NCBI GenBank assembly: GCA_038881635.1 | Contig: JAVZPJ010000004.1 | Coordinates: forward strand, 31,824 to 95,823 | Direction of reading: 5' to 3' | Origin: Sulfolobales archaeon | GTDB lineage: Archaea > Thermoproteota > Thermoprotei_A > Sulfolobales > AG1 | DNA length: 64,000 bases | Shown here: positions 53,344 to 62,256 of the stretch, piece by piece | Layout of the letters: each line of letters starts with the position of its first letter | How positions within the stretch are numbered: position 1 is the first letter of the stretch | Program-made: the position numbers and the translations under genes | The notes under the pieces: model-generated | What the model saw: only the letters and a program-made list of their open reading frames with translations | Databases searched by the model: none | What the model was told of the DNA's origin: nothing

Positions 53344-54105
53344 TTGAGCTTAGCTCAGATACTTAAAGGACTTGCCTTTTCACAGGTAATGATACTAGCA
53401 TACTCTCTCGTACTCACCTTCTTCCCACAATACTACCAGTATATTATAATCCTTGTGTTCATAACATTTCTTTCCTACTCATTTTTAGTATCTTTTAGAA
53501 GAATGAGATCTAGTACTAGAAGTAGTGATGCTGAGTATGTGAGAAGTGGTAGAGTATTTGTTAAAGCCCAGCCTAGTAAGGTTATAGAGTTGATAAATAA
53601 AGATGATAAACTGATCCATGATATGAGACCTCAGATGAGATTTATGGCTTCCTCACTCATAGCTCTTCCGATAGTATTCATCATATACTATCCATATATA
53701 GAGTTTGTGATGCCTTACTTCAGATCTTTTGATGGTATTATATACTCCTTCATAGGTTATCTAATATTATTCGAATTGTTATTCATGACACCATGGATCA
53801 TAAACAGATTTTTTATAATGAAAGGAGATATAAGAATGATCCAACCTCTGAGAGATTACATAATAACCTCCAGAGGAATTCAAGCTACTGGTCTGCTACT
53901 GAAGTTTCCCGCAGATTCTTCCGGGTATAAGGTTTATTGTAATAAAAAGAGAAGATTCATAGATATAGAAGTACCTCCTCAAACCCAATCTCTTACAGGA
54001 GCTAGAATAGTTCCTATCTACAGACTCTATATGAGTGAAAGCGATCTTTTGAAAGCTATAGAGTGCTTGGAAAAATTCGGAGGTTTTTCTGTGAGATGTG
54101 AGTGA
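53344..54105 (+). CDS. DUF2208-type archaeal membrane protein
   Basis: A 253-residue protein with four hydrophobic segments (about 15-28, 33-50, 98-120, 128-155) and a C-terminal soluble region (QTQSLTGARIVPIYRLYMSE). Topology and text fit the archaeal DUF2208 family, whose function is unknown. Start TTG 53344; a TATA-like ccttataaat is at 53301-53310. It overlaps the RIO1 gene (GTGA), a pairing that suggests a link to ribosome biogenesis, but that is inference. Confidence 0.6.
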   Translation: MSLAQILKGLAFSQVMILAYSLVLTFFPQYYQYIIILVFITFLSYSFLVSFRRMRSSTRSSDAEYVRSGRVFVKAQPSKVIELINKDDKLIHDMRPQMRFMASSLIALPIVFIIYYPYIEFVMPYFRSFDGIIYSFIGYLILFELLFMTPWIINRFFIMKGDIRMIQPLRDYIITSRGIQATGLLLKFPADSSGYKVYCNKKRRFIDIEVPPQTQSLTGARIVPIYRLYMSESDLLKAIECLEKFGGFSVRCE

Positions 54106-54908
54106 CTAGCATGAGTGACAGAGATCATGAACTTTTCAAAGGAAGGAAAGAAGAGAAGAGATACTTCGACTCAGATCTTCTAGAGACAGTTGAAGAAGTC
54201 TTCGACAGTGCCACTATAGCTACCATATTAAATCTCATTAGATCCAAATGTCTGAAAAGAATTAAAGGAGTTATATCAGCTGGTAAGGAGGCTCGAGTGT
54301 ACTGGGGCGAGAGTTTTGAAGGTAGAGACATAGCTCTTAAGATCTATTATGTGACAACCTCAGAATTCAGAAGATCTATATGGAAGTATCTTGCAGGAGA
54401 TCCAAGGTTCGAGGATTATAAAGGTATGAATTGGAGGAGACTTATATATCTCTGGGCTTCCAAGGAGTATTCTAATCTAATTAGACTGAGTAAAGCTGGT
54501 GTGAGAGTGCCTAAGCCCTTGTGCAAGAAGAATAATGTCATAGTTTTAGAGTTCATAGGTAAGGAGGGTGTTAGAGCTCCACTACTTAAAGAAGCCTATG
54601 AAGAGAAACTTCTCTCTGAAGAGGATCTCAGGAGAATATATGAGGACTTAATAGAGCAGATTCATAAGATGGTTGTAGATGCCGGGATAGTTCATGCTGA
54701 TCTAAGTGAGTATAATATTATGATATATGAGGGGAAGCCTTATATAATAGACGTCTCTCAGGCAGTATCCGTAAAAAGTGCAAATGCTCTCGAATTTCTA
54801 AGACATGATATATATACTATAGTGAATTTCTTTAGAAGAGCTGGAGTTGAGACAGAAGATCCTGAGCATATTATGAGAAAACTTCTTGATGAACTTGATA
54901 TTGCATAA
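54102..54908 (+). CDS. rio1: RIO1-type serine/threonine protein kinase/ATPase
   Basis: A 268-residue atypical kinase. ISAGKEARVYWG is the RIO1 nucleotide loop, IALKIYYVTTSEFR carries the catalytic Lys, HADLSEYNIM is the catalytic loop and IDVSQAV the metal loop (Asp). Between lie YLWASKEYSNLIRL and VLEFIGKEG. It acts late in small-subunit maturation. GTG 54102 overlaps the upstream stop; ATG 54111 is an alternative start. Confidence 0.95.
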   Translation: MTSMSDRDHELFKGRKEEKRYFDSDLLETVEEVFDSATIATILNLIRSKCLKRIKGVISAGKEARVYWGESFEGRDIALKIYYVTTSEFRRSIWKYLAGDPRFEDYKGMNWRRLIYLWASKEYSNLIRLSKAGVRVPKPLCKKNNVIVLEFIGKEGVRAPLLKEAYEEKLLSEEDLRRIYEDLIEQIHKMVVDAGIVHADLSEYNIMIYEGKPYIIDVSQAVSVKSANALEFLRHDIYTIVNFFRRAGVETEDPEHIMRKLLDELDIA

Positions 54909-55013
54909 TCCGAGAAATTGAAATTATTCATATTAAGTTCTGGAGTATCTCTATACTATTCTTTGAATCTCTCCTAATTTTTAGTTTTAATAATAGATAT
55001 TGATAGATATTCT

Positions 55014-56066
55014 ATGAGAATGAAGAATAAGTATGAAAATTCTTATCTCGAGAGTAGCGAGAGGAGAATTCTAGTGAGAATATCAGATCCTCTACCGCTT
55101 ATAGGTCATATAGCTTTTGGGATTATTGACAGAGGTAGTAATATTCTCCAGGTCAGACCTTTCTCCGCATGTCCTTTCTCATGTGTTTTCTGCTCGGTTG
55201 ATGCAGGTCCTCTGAGTAGGAGTAGAATTGCTGAATTCATCGTAGATCTGGATCACCTGATCGAATGGGTTATGTATGCTCTCAGACACAAGATCTCTAA
55301 GAAGATTCATATTCTAATCGATGGAGTTGGAGAACCCATACTCTATCCCAGGATCGTGGATCTTGTAGCAAGACTTAGAGAGATAGAGAGAATCGATGAG
55401 ATAGCGATCGAGACTAGAGGTTCTATAAGAAACCCAAGACTTTATAGAAGACTATGGGAGGCGGGTTTGAATAGAATTAACATCTCTATAGATACTCTAG
55501 ATCCTCAGAAAGCCTCTAGACTTACTAATACAAATTGGTACTCTCTAGACCAGGTTTTGGAAGTAATCACTGAAGCCAATTCTATAGGACTTGATATAAC
55601 GCTTACACCTCTATGGATACCAGGGGTTAATGATGAAGATCTGATTTCTTTAATAGAGTGGGTTAAGAAGAATATTAGAAACAAAAGATCTCCTTCTATA
55701 GCTATTCAGAAGTATATAGCCCATAAGAGAGGGAGAAAGATACCTGGAGTGAGAGAAGTTGGATGGAATTACTTCTATGAATTCCTAGAGAAACTTGAGA
55801 AGAAAACAGGTGTTAGATTGATTCTAAGACCTGAAGATTTCAACATAAAACCTGACATGCCTGTTCCGAAGACTATGAGAACTGGTGAGAGTATTAGGAT
55901 GAAGCTTTACTCGGTAGGATGGTTGAGAGGAGAGTACATAGCTTATGCGAGGGAGAGAGTTGTAACACTAGTATCGGAAGAGAAACTTGAGAATATAAGA
56001 GATATAGAGATCATAGGAAGAGTGATTCATGATAAAGATAACATATATATTGCAAGATTAGATTAG
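55014..56066 (+). CDS. Radical SAM protein with C-terminal TRAM-like domain
   Basis: A 350-residue enzyme. The cluster motif is CPFSCVFC (CxxxCxxC) near residue 55, followed by IDGVGEPILYPRI (GGEP-type SAM site) and INISIDTLDP. The last 60 residues (KLYSVGWLRGEYIAYARERV, IGRVIHDKDNIYIARL) look like a TRAM RNA-binding domain. This matches a conserved archaeal Fe-S oxidoreductase family of unknown reaction; the TRAM domain suggests RNA modification. A TATA-like ttttaataat lies about 30 bases before the ATG. Confidence 0.85.
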   Translation: MRMKNKYENSYLESSERRILVRISDPLPLIGHIAFGIIDRGSNILQVRPFSACPFSCVFCSVDAGPLSRSRIAEFIVDLDHLIEWVMYALRHKISKKIHILIDGVGEPILYPRIVDLVARLREIERIDEIAIETRGSIRNPRLYRRLWEAGLNRINISIDTLDPQKASRLTNTNWYSLDQVLEVITEANSIGLDITLTPLWIPGVNDEDLISLIEWVKKNIRNKRSPSIAIQKYIAHKRGRKIPGVREVGWNYFYEFLEKLEKKTGVRLILRPEDFNIKPDMPVPKTMRTGESIRMKLYSVGWLRGEYIAYARERVVTLVSEEKLENIRDIEIIGRVIHDKDNIYIARLD

Positions 56067-56126
56067 AGAAGGATTGAAGAAGATTTTTAATACTCACGTG
56101 TGTATTGAACTTGGTGAATATATAGA

Positions 56127-56585
56127 ATGAGCAGAACAACAGAAAAATCTATGTGCAGAGAAGAAGTGAGACTGGCTATAATAGTCTCTGAATTTAATTT
56201 TGATATAACCAGGATAATGCTTGAGAAAGCTCAGGATCACGCTCAATTCCTAGGAGCTAAGATCTCTCACGTGCTCAGAAGTCCTGGAACATTTGATATA
56301 CCTCTTCTGGTTAGAAAAGTGATAGAGAGAGAAGAAGTTGATGCGGTAGTAACACTAGGAGCCGTTATAGAAGGTGAGACAGAACACGATGAAGTTGTAG
56401 CACATCAAGCTGCTAGAAAGATACTAGATCTATCTGTTGAATTTGGCAAGCCTGTCACTCTAGGTATCATAGGTCCTGGAGCTACAAGACTTCAAGCACT
56501 AGAAAGAGCTGAAGAGTATTCTAGAAGAGCTGTTGAAGCCGCTGTAAAGCTTGTGAGAAGAATCAGAGAACTCGAGTGTAGATGA
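56127..56585 (+). CDS. ribH: 6,7-dimethyl-8-ribityllumazine synthase
   Basis: A 152-residue enzyme of riboflavin synthesis, condensing the ribityl-diaminouracil with dihydroxybutanone phosphate. Signatures: [53 protein letters not shown] (catalytic His in EHD), [13 protein letters not shown]. It overlaps a possible small downstream ORF by ATGA. Confidence 0.95.
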   Translation: MSRTTEKSMCREEVRLAIIVSEFNFDITRIMLEKAQDHAQFLGAKISHVLRSPGTFDIPLLVRKVIEREEVDAVVTLGAVIEGETEHDEVVAHQAARKILDLSVEFGKPVTLGIIGPGATRLQALERAEEYSRRAVEAAVKLVRRIRELECR

Positions 56586-56788
56586 GAAAAGCATGTGGTT
56601 GCCCCTGCTGTTTATACGGGTTTGTTAAGATGTTTTTGATTATCTTGGGTATCGTAGCTGTGGGCTTCCTCCTCAGCACATGCTCACCATTCGCAGGATC
56701 TTCGGAGGCTACATTGACGGGGCACAAGCTTAATCTTCAAAGTCTTCCTAATGATCTCGGCCTCCGCTCCCCACCACCCCTTCTATGA
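56582..56788 (+). CDS. Possible small membrane protein coupled to ribH
   Basis: A 68-codon frame beginning ATGA over the ribH stop. It starts [14 protein letters not shown], then a 20-residue hydrophobic stretch ([20 protein letters not shown]), then a low-complexity end inside IS-derived DNA. The coupling and membrane segment speak for a gene. Against it, the opposite strand carries IS607-type tnpB remnants over the same bases and the codon use is G+C richer than the neighbours. It may be a real gene truncated by the insertion or chance. Confidence 0.3.
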   Translation: MRKACGCPCCLYGFVKMFLIILGIVAVGFLLSTCSPFAGSSEATLTGHKLNLQSLPNDLGLRSPPPLL

Positions 56789-57460
56789 TGTTTTCATCTT
56801 CCTGAACTTCTGGGATCGTTCACAGTATATCCTGGCGGCGAAAGATGTTACTATAGAGACGAAGTCCTCCACCAGCTCATCTGTATATCCCTTCTCACTC
56901 TCTTCTACAAACTCTACTCTAACGCCGTGCGACTCGAAGAAGCGGGTGAGGTATTCGAATCCGAATCTAGCCAGCCTGTCGCGGAACTCCACCACCACAT
57001 CCATCTCATGCTTAACTTAACTGCCATGTTGAGAAGCTTCTGAAAGCCTTCACACCTCTCATTCAGACCTCTCGAGACATCTGTTACCACATCAACAACT
57101 CTATACCCCTTAGCTGAGCAGCAGCTTCTCAGTCTTTCAACTTGTCGTTCTAAGTTGCTATCTGTTTTCTGTTTATGCGATGAAACTCTAGCATATATAA
57201 CGGCTCTAATCTCTCTTCTCACCACCGCTCAGAATCCTCATGAACTCGCTCTAAGGAACCATCCACAGCTTCCCGATCCTGAGAGTGCAGAGCTTTCCCT
57301 GCTTCATCCAGTTTTTAACAGTAGAAACACTAATATTCAGCAGCTCAGCAGCCTCACCAGTTCTATAGAGCTTCTCGGGCACCGCCTAGCATCTCTCATG
57401 ATTCCAAACACCTATGACAGCTAAAACAGCTTGAAAACTTCTACGATAGACACAGTCTAT
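56585..57460 (-). mobile_element. Decayed IS607-type insertion sequence
   Basis: The segment is richer in G+C than its surroundings and encodes on the minus strand a broken serine-recombinase transposase (tnpA, 57382-56783) followed by short tnpB remnants. The tnpB start-like text [15 protein letters not shown] is read at about 56755-56713, and a second open stretch ([20 protein letters not shown]) continues towards ribH. The nuclease core of TnpB is missing. Exact ends could not be set; a 15-base palindrome ATAGAC-ACA-GTCTAT at 57446-57460 lies just beyond the transposase start. Confidence 0.75.
56783..57382 (-). pseudogene. tnpA: IS607-family transposase tnpA (serine resolvase), inactivated
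   Basis: Starting at GTG 57382 the reading is MPEKLYRTGEAAELLNISVS, a MerR-like helix-turn-helix, then a TAG stop at 57253-57251 in the place of a Glu codon. A frameshift near 57220 leads to IRAVIYARVSSHKQKTDSNL with the catalytic Ser in ARVSS. A second frameshift near 57000 leads to VVVEFRDRLARFGFEYLTRF. One more base is missing near 56787, truncating the end after FRKMKTS. At least four lesions make it non-functional. It would have mediated insertion by a serine-recombinase mechanism. Confidence 0.85.
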
Positions 57461-57494
57461 AGATGCTTCTGAAAGCTTCTGGAGTGATGTAAAT

Positions 57495-57508
57495 CTGTAT
57501 AAGGGTTG
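57495..57508 (+). promoter_or_regulatory. CTGTATAAGGGTTG element upstream of the ABC ATPase gene
   Basis: This 14-base string occurs identically at 60181-60194 before hyuA. Here it is 53 bases before ATG 57561. It may be a shared promoter or operator element containing a TATA-like TGTATAAG core. Two copies are weak evidence. Confidence 0.25.
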
Positions 57509-57560
57509 GACCTTGTGTTAAGATTAATACTTAGAGCTGGATAGTGTTATATGGATATAG

Positions 57561-58286
57561 ATGAGCGAGAAAACAGTAATAGAGCTACGCAATGTATCTA
57601 AATACTATCAGATGGGATCTGTTCTTGTAAGAGCACTTGATAATGTGAATCTAAAGATTCTTCAGAAAGATCTGATAGCTATTATGGGGCCCTCGGGATC
57701 TGGTAAGACAACACTGTTAAATATAATGGGGCTTCTAGACAGACCTACCTCTGGTAAGGTTTATTTTAAAGGTTTCGATGTCACCAGGTTAAGCGATTCC
57801 GAGATAGCTCTTCTGAGAAATAGAGGCATAGGATTTGTATTTCAATCATTCAACCTGGTTAACAGACTTACAGTATATGAGAATATAGAGCTACCTCTGA
57901 TACCTAGAAGAATTCTCAAGAGTGAGAGGTATAAGATGGTTGTAGAAGCTCTTAGAATGTCCTCAGGAGATATCTCATGGCTCTATAAGAAACCCCTACA
58001 ACTTTCAGGAGGTCAGCAACAGAGGGTTGCCATTGCAAGAGCTATTGTAGGAAGACCTGATGTAATACTAGCCGATGAGCCTACAGGAAATCTTGATAGA
58101 GTTTCTGCGAGAGAGGTTATGAGGACTTTTTTAGAGCTTAATAAACTAGGTCATACCATAGTGATCGTAACGCACGACCCCGAGGTAGGAAATTGTGCCG
58201 AGATCATCTATGAGATCAGAGATGGGAAGATTACTAGCAGTAAGAAAGGTGATAAGAGCATGTGTATAGCGTATAAAAACCTATAG
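57561..58286 (+). CDS. ABC transporter ATP-binding protein (LolD/MacB-like)
   Basis: A 241-residue ATPase: IELRNVSKYYQMGSVLVRAL, Walker A MGPSGSGKTTL, Q-loop FVFQSFNLVNRLTVYEN, signature LSGGQQQR, Walker B VILADEPTGNLD, H-loop VTHDPE. The motif set and length are typical of MacB/LolD/FtsE-type exporters. No permease gene lies next to it, so the partner is elsewhere or was lost when the nearby IS element inserted. Confidence 0.93.
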   Translation: MSEKTVIELRNVSKYYQMGSVLVRALDNVNLKILQKDLIAIMGPSGSGKTTLLNIMGLLDRPTSGKVYFKGFDVTRLSDSEIALLRNRGIGFVFQSFNLVNRLTVYENIELPLIPRRILKSERYKMVVEALRMSSGDISWLYKKPLQLSGGQQQRVAIARAIVGRPDVILADEPTGNLDRVSAREVMRTFLELNKLGHTIVIVTHDPEVGNCAEIIYEIRDGKITSSKKGDKSMCIAYKNL

Positions 58287-58368
58287 ATGGAACTCTACTA
58301 TTATCTCATCTGAATATTCGTACTTATTAAATCAGACTTAGGATATTATTTTAGAAAAGGGTTGTAAG

Positions 58369-58902
58369 ATGATCCTGTCAGACTTCGATTTGAAAGCCTA
58401 TCTGAGTTCTGGAAGACTTAGAGTAGAACCTCTCGAACCTCTTATAATAAGAGAGAATGGACTTGATCTGAGACTTGGGAGAAGTTACTGTGAGTTAAAA
58501 GAGACTGAAGAGGTTTTAGATCCCTATACCGAGTGGGATCCTCTTAAGTTTTATGAGTGTAGAGAGAGTGATGATTACATCTTGAAACCTGGGAGAAAGT
58601 ATCTTCTTCACACTCTAGAATACATAGCACTTCCTCCAGAACTTGTAGGAATAGTAGAACTCAGATCAACACTAGCTAGACTAGGACTTCTAATACCTCC
58701 CACGGTAGTGGATGGCGGTTTCGAAGGACAGCTCACTATAGAGGTTCACTCATCTTCTTTCCCTGTAAGACTGAGATCAGGATCGAGATTTCTCCATCTC
58801 ATACTCATGAAAACAACAACACCCATTGAAAAGCCTTATAAAGGAAGGTATCAAGGGCAGAGAGATGTGATGCTTCCAAAGAGACCTCTAGAATATCCTT
58901 GA
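58369..58902 (+). CDS. dcd: dCTP deaminase
   Basis: A 177-residue trimeric pyrimidine nucleotide deaminase: MILSDFDLKAYLSSGRLRVE, ENGLDLRLG, then the core VELRSTLARLGLLIPPTVVD and GGFEGQLTIEV with the catalytic Glu. It makes dUTP for dTMP synthesis. The string aaaagggttgtaag lies directly before the ATG. Confidence 0.92.
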   Translation: MILSDFDLKAYLSSGRLRVEPLEPLIIRENGLDLRLGRSYCELKETEEVLDPYTEWDPLKFYECRESDDYILKPGRKYLLHTLEYIALPPELVGIVELRSTLARLGLLIPPTVVDGGFEGQLTIEVHSSSFPVRLRSGSRFLHLILMKTTTPIEKPYKGRYQGQRDVMLPKRPLEYP

Positions 58903-58920
58903 AGATAGGTAGAAAGCCTT

Positions 58921-59772
58921 ATGGAGCTTATAAACATTATAACTCTTCTGATCATATCTTTTTTCGCAGGAGTAATAGGAAGTCTCACAGGCTTGGGAGG
59001 AGCATCTATCATAACACCAATCCTAGTAGGTCTGGGAATGCCTCTCAAGTACTCTATAGCGAATGCTATGATATCTGTTATAGCAACATCATCAGGTTCC
59101 TCCGCGGCATATGTTAGAGATAGACTTACCAATCCTAGGGCGGCGATGTATCTTGAGGTATTCACAGTATTAGGAGGGCTGATAGGCGCGTATATAACGC
59201 TAATCACTCCAGCTGTATATCTCTATTTCTTCTTCGCATTATTTCTTCTAACAATGCTTCTATTCTCTCAAAGAGTTTCATTGAATGAGAGTAGCCAGGA
59301 TTCTGATGATGAGGATCTAGACAGGTTTTCAAGATGGCTTAACATAGGAGGAGAATTATACGAACCTTCTAAACGTAGCTTCATAAGATATAGAATGAGG
59401 AGAGCTCTTGTAGGAGGTCCTATGATGATGATCGCAGGAGTAGCAGCAGGATCCTTAGGCATCGGAGCTGGAGCTTTTAAAACAGCGATTCAAGAAACCA
59501 TTCTAGGACTGCCTTCAAGAGTTGCAAGTGCTACGTCTAATTTTATAGTAGGAATGACAGGACTTGCAGCTGTATCTGTCTATATAGCTTCAGGTTATGT
59601 GAATCCATTTATAGGAGGACCTCTTACTCTGGGTACTGCTCTGGGAAGTATTCTGGGCTCTAGAATGCTTCCTCATATTAGTACGAAAATTCTGAGAATT
59701 CTCTCGATAGCCGTGGTTTTGTACCTGATTACTCAGATGTTCTATAAGGGTGTCACATCTCTATGGATCTAG
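58921..59772 (+). CDS. TauE/SafE-family membrane transporter
   Basis: A 283-residue protein with about eight hydrophobic segments in two homologous halves: FFAGVIGSLTGLGGASIITP near the N-terminus and GVAAGSLGIGAGAFKTAIQ in the second half, both the TauE/SafE glycine-rich repeat. Family members export sulfoacetate, sulfite or related anions. The second gene of the pair (DUF1634) overlaps its end by 10 bases, an arrangement common in archaea. Confidence 0.9.
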   Translation: MELINIITLLIISFFAGVIGSLTGLGGASIITPILVGLGMPLKYSIANAMISVIATSSGSSAAYVRDRLTNPRAAMYLEVFTVLGGLIGAYITLITPAVYLYFFFALFLLTMLLFSQRVSLNESSQDSDDEDLDRFSRWLNIGGELYEPSKRSFIRYRMRRALVGGPMMMIAGVAAGSLGIGAGAFKTAIQETILGLPSRVASATSNFIVGMTGLAAVSVYIASGYVNPFIGGPLTLGTALGSILGSRMLPHISTKILRILSIAVVLYLITQMFYKGVTSLWI

Positions 59773-60116
59773 AGGTAATGCTCGGATACATACTGATCAT
59801 AGGCGTTATAATAGGGCTTATATTTCTAACACTAGGTCTAGCTCTATACTGCTACTCTCATGGTTTCTCAATAGATTTCTCTCAAAGCATAAAATATAGA
59901 GATCTTATCGGATGGATCCTGGCCTTACCCTCGCTACCTCTGCTCCAAAAGATCATATCCATAGGTCTTATAGCAATTATTATCACTCCATATATCAGAG
60001 TTCTAGCTTCTCTCGCATGGTTTACATATTTCAGAGATCTGAAGTTCATAGCATTCACTTCATTTGTTGCAGTGATGCTCACTCTATCAATATTAGGAAT
60101 CTTAAGAACCCTATAG
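59763..60116 (+). CDS. DUF1634 membrane protein
   Basis: A 117-residue protein with three hydrophobic segments (about 7-32, 61-80, 92-115). It includes IKYRDLIGWILALPSLPLLQ and SIGLIAIIITPYIRVLASL, the core of the DUF1634 family, which is regularly found next to TauE/SafE genes and may be an accessory subunit. It overlaps the transporter gene by 10 bases. Confidence 0.85.
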   Translation: MDLEVMLGYILIIGVIIGLIFLTLGLALYCYSHGFSIDFSQSIKYRDLIGWILALPSLPLLQKIISIGLIAIIITPYIRVLASLAWFTYFRDLKFIAFTSFVAVMLTLSILGILRTL

Positions 60117-60176
60117 CCTAAGCTTAATGAAGATGAAAGAGGTATGGAAACCAGAATGAATCAATGAAAAACTATA

Positions 60177-60194
60177 AACCCTGTATAAGGGTTG
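60177..60194 (+). promoter_or_regulatory. Inverted repeat and shared 14-mer upstream of hyuA
   Basis: AACCCT (60177-60182) and AGGGTT (60188-60193) form a perfect inverted repeat around GTATA. The right part is the CTGTATAAGGGTTG string also found at 57495-57508. It is about 90 bases before the hyuA start; a nearer TATA-like taaatatata lies at about 60259-60268. Confidence 0.35.
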
Positions 60195-60281
60195 AATCTC
60201 TTATCTCATCGAGTTAGTGATTAATATCTGATCTTCTCTTAACTAATTTTTTATTCTTCGTAAATATATACGGTAATACTC

Positions 60282-62252
60282 TTGAGACTAGCGGTAGACA
60301 TAGGAGGAACTTTTACTGATGCTGTTGCAATAGACTCGAATGGTTTCATAAGATTTTATAAGACTCACACCACTCCTCGAAATCCAGAGATCGGATTTAG
60401 AAATGCTTTGATTGGAGGAGGATTTAAAGAAATTGAAGAAGTGATTCATGCGACTACAATAGCTACGAATACACTACTAGGTCAGATAGGTCTTGAGATA
60501 CCTAAAGTCGCGCTTTTCACGACCGAAGGCTTTAGAGATATTATAGAGATCGGGAGACAGAACAGACCTGAGCTTTATAACATATACTTTAGAAAGCCTA
60601 GAACCCTGGTATCTAGAGAGATGAGATTCGAGGTGAAAGAGAGAATTAATGCGAGGGGTGAGGTCGTTAGAGAGCTTGATGAAAGAGATCTTGAGGAGAA
60701 ACTATTGAGAGCAAGAGATCTAGGTGCTACTTCTATAGCTATATCATTCTTACACTCATATATAAATCCATCGCATGAGATGAGAGCTAGAGAAAAAGCT
60801 CTGAAATACTTTAAATACGTCACAGCATCATACGAAGTAGCTCCCGAACCTAGAGAGTATGAGAGAACTTCGACAACGGTAGTGAACGCTCTTCTAATGC
60901 CTATTGTCTCGAGATATGTAGAAGCTTTAAAAAGCATATTAGAAGAATTTAGAAATCCCTCACTATATATAATGACAAGCTCGGGAGGCTTTGTAGATCC
61001 GGAGGAAAGCATTAGAAGACCTGTTCAGATAATAGAATCAGGACCTGCTGCAGGAGTTATAGGATCTCAGGCTATTGCAGAAGCTCTGAAAATTGATAAG
61101 GTTATAAGCTTTGACATGGGTGGGACAACAGCTAAAGCCGGAACAATAGTGGGTGGAGAGATCGAGATAGTAACAGAATACGAAGTAGGAGGAAGATCTC
61201 ATCATGGGAGGATTGTAAAAGGATCAGGCTATCCCGTGAGATACCCCTTCATAGATCTTGCCGAGGTATCTGCTGGAGGTGGTAGCATTATATGGAGAGA
61301 TGAAGGAGGAGCTCTAAGGGTAGGACCTCTGAGTGCAGGCTCCGATCCAGGTCCTATGTGCTATGGTAGAGGAGGTAGCATGCCAACATTAACAGATGCA
61401 AATCTAGTTCTTGGAAGAATTGGCGAGACTCTTCTCGGAGGAGAGTTTAGAGTGAGCAGAGAACTAGCATTAAAAGGATTGAAATCTTTGGGGGATCCCA
61501 TTGATATAGCTAGTGAAGCTCTTGAGATAGCGAATCTAGAGATGGCTAGAGCTATAAGAATCGTGACTGTAGAGAGAGGCTTCAATCCTCAAGACTTCAC
61601 ACTGGTAGCATTCGGAGGAGCCGGACCTCAGCACTCTCTAGATATTGCTGAGGAGCTCGGGATCAAAAGAGTATTAATACCACCACATCCAGGATTATTC
61701 AGCGCTCTAGGAATGCTATTCGCTGACGAAAGAATGGAGATTAGAAGTTCTTATCCGAGAGATCTTGAGGAGGAGTTCAGAAGACTTGAGGAGATTCTGA
61801 GAAGTAGAATGAGGAAGATAGATTTCTTCGTGAGATATGCTGATGTTAGATATGTAGGGCAGGGGTGGGAGCTCACCATACAGCTACCAGGTCAGGGATT
61901 GAGCATGGATCTCGTGTCAAAACTTTTTAACGAGAAACACAAGAGCGTGTATGGTTTCACCATGGACAGACCCATCGAGATTGTCACGATAAGACTTTTT
62001 GGTGTGGCTAGATATACGAAGCCAAGACTTCCAGATCCTTCGAGAGATCTTAATCCTGTGATAAGAGAGTATAGACATGTGTATATAGATGGTGAATGGG
62101 TTAGAGCTCCTGTATATGTTAGAGAAAGTCTTCCCATGAATTTCAAGATCGAAGGACCTGCAATTATTGAGGAGTATAGTTCAACCATCCTGATCAAGCC
62201 TGGATGGAGTGGTTATGTAGAGAAGTTCGGATCTATCATTCTAGAGAGGTGA
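60282..62252 (+). CDS. hyuA: Hydantoinase/oxoprolinase subunit A (HyuA)
   Basis: A 656-residue ATPase-type subunit: [16 protein letters not shown] at the N-terminus (actin-like ATP site), [39 protein letters not shown] and the C-terminal [18 protein letters not shown]. With HyuB it hydrolyses N-methylhydantoin, 5-oxoproline or similar cyclic amides using ATP; related enzymes carboxylate ketones. Start TTG 60282. The pair is separated by 4 bases. Confidence 0.93.
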   Translation: MRLAVDIGGTFTDAVAIDSNGFIRFYKTHTTPRNPEIGFRNALIGGGFKEIEEVIHATTIATNTLLGQIGLEIPKVALFTTEGFRDIIEIGRQNRPELYNIYFRKPRTLVSREMRFEVKERINARGEVVRELDERDLEEKLLRARDLGATSIAISFLHSYINPSHEMRAREKALKYFKYVTASYEVAPEPREYERTSTTVVNALLMPIVSRYVEALKSILEEFRNPSLYIMTSSGGFVDPEESIRRPVQIIESGPAAGVIGSQAIAEALKIDKVISFDMGGTTAKAGTIVGGEIEIVTEYEVGGRSHHGRIVKGSGYPVRYPFIDLAEVSAGGGSIIWRDEGGALRVGPLSAGSDPGPMCYGRGGSMPTLTDANLVLGRIGETLLGGEFRVSRELALKGLKSLGDPIDIASEALEIANLEMARAIRIVTVERGFNPQDFTLVAFGGAGPQHSLDIAEELGIKRVLIPPHPGLFSALGMLFADERMEIRSSYPRDLEEEFRRLEEILRSRMRKIDFFVRYADVRYVGQGWELTIQLPGQGLSMDLVSKLFNEKHKSVYGFTMDRPIEIVTIRLFGVARYTKPRLPDPSRDLNPVIREYRHVYIDGEWVRAPVYVRESLPMNFKIEGPAIIEEYSSTILIKPGWSGYVEKFGSIILER

Positions 62253-62256
62253 TGAG

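Noticed and set aside
57155-57424. Plus-strand 89-codon frame over the IS element
   Set aside because: It is the antisense of the transposase helix-turn-helix region, whose minus-strand translation matches IS607 TnpA.
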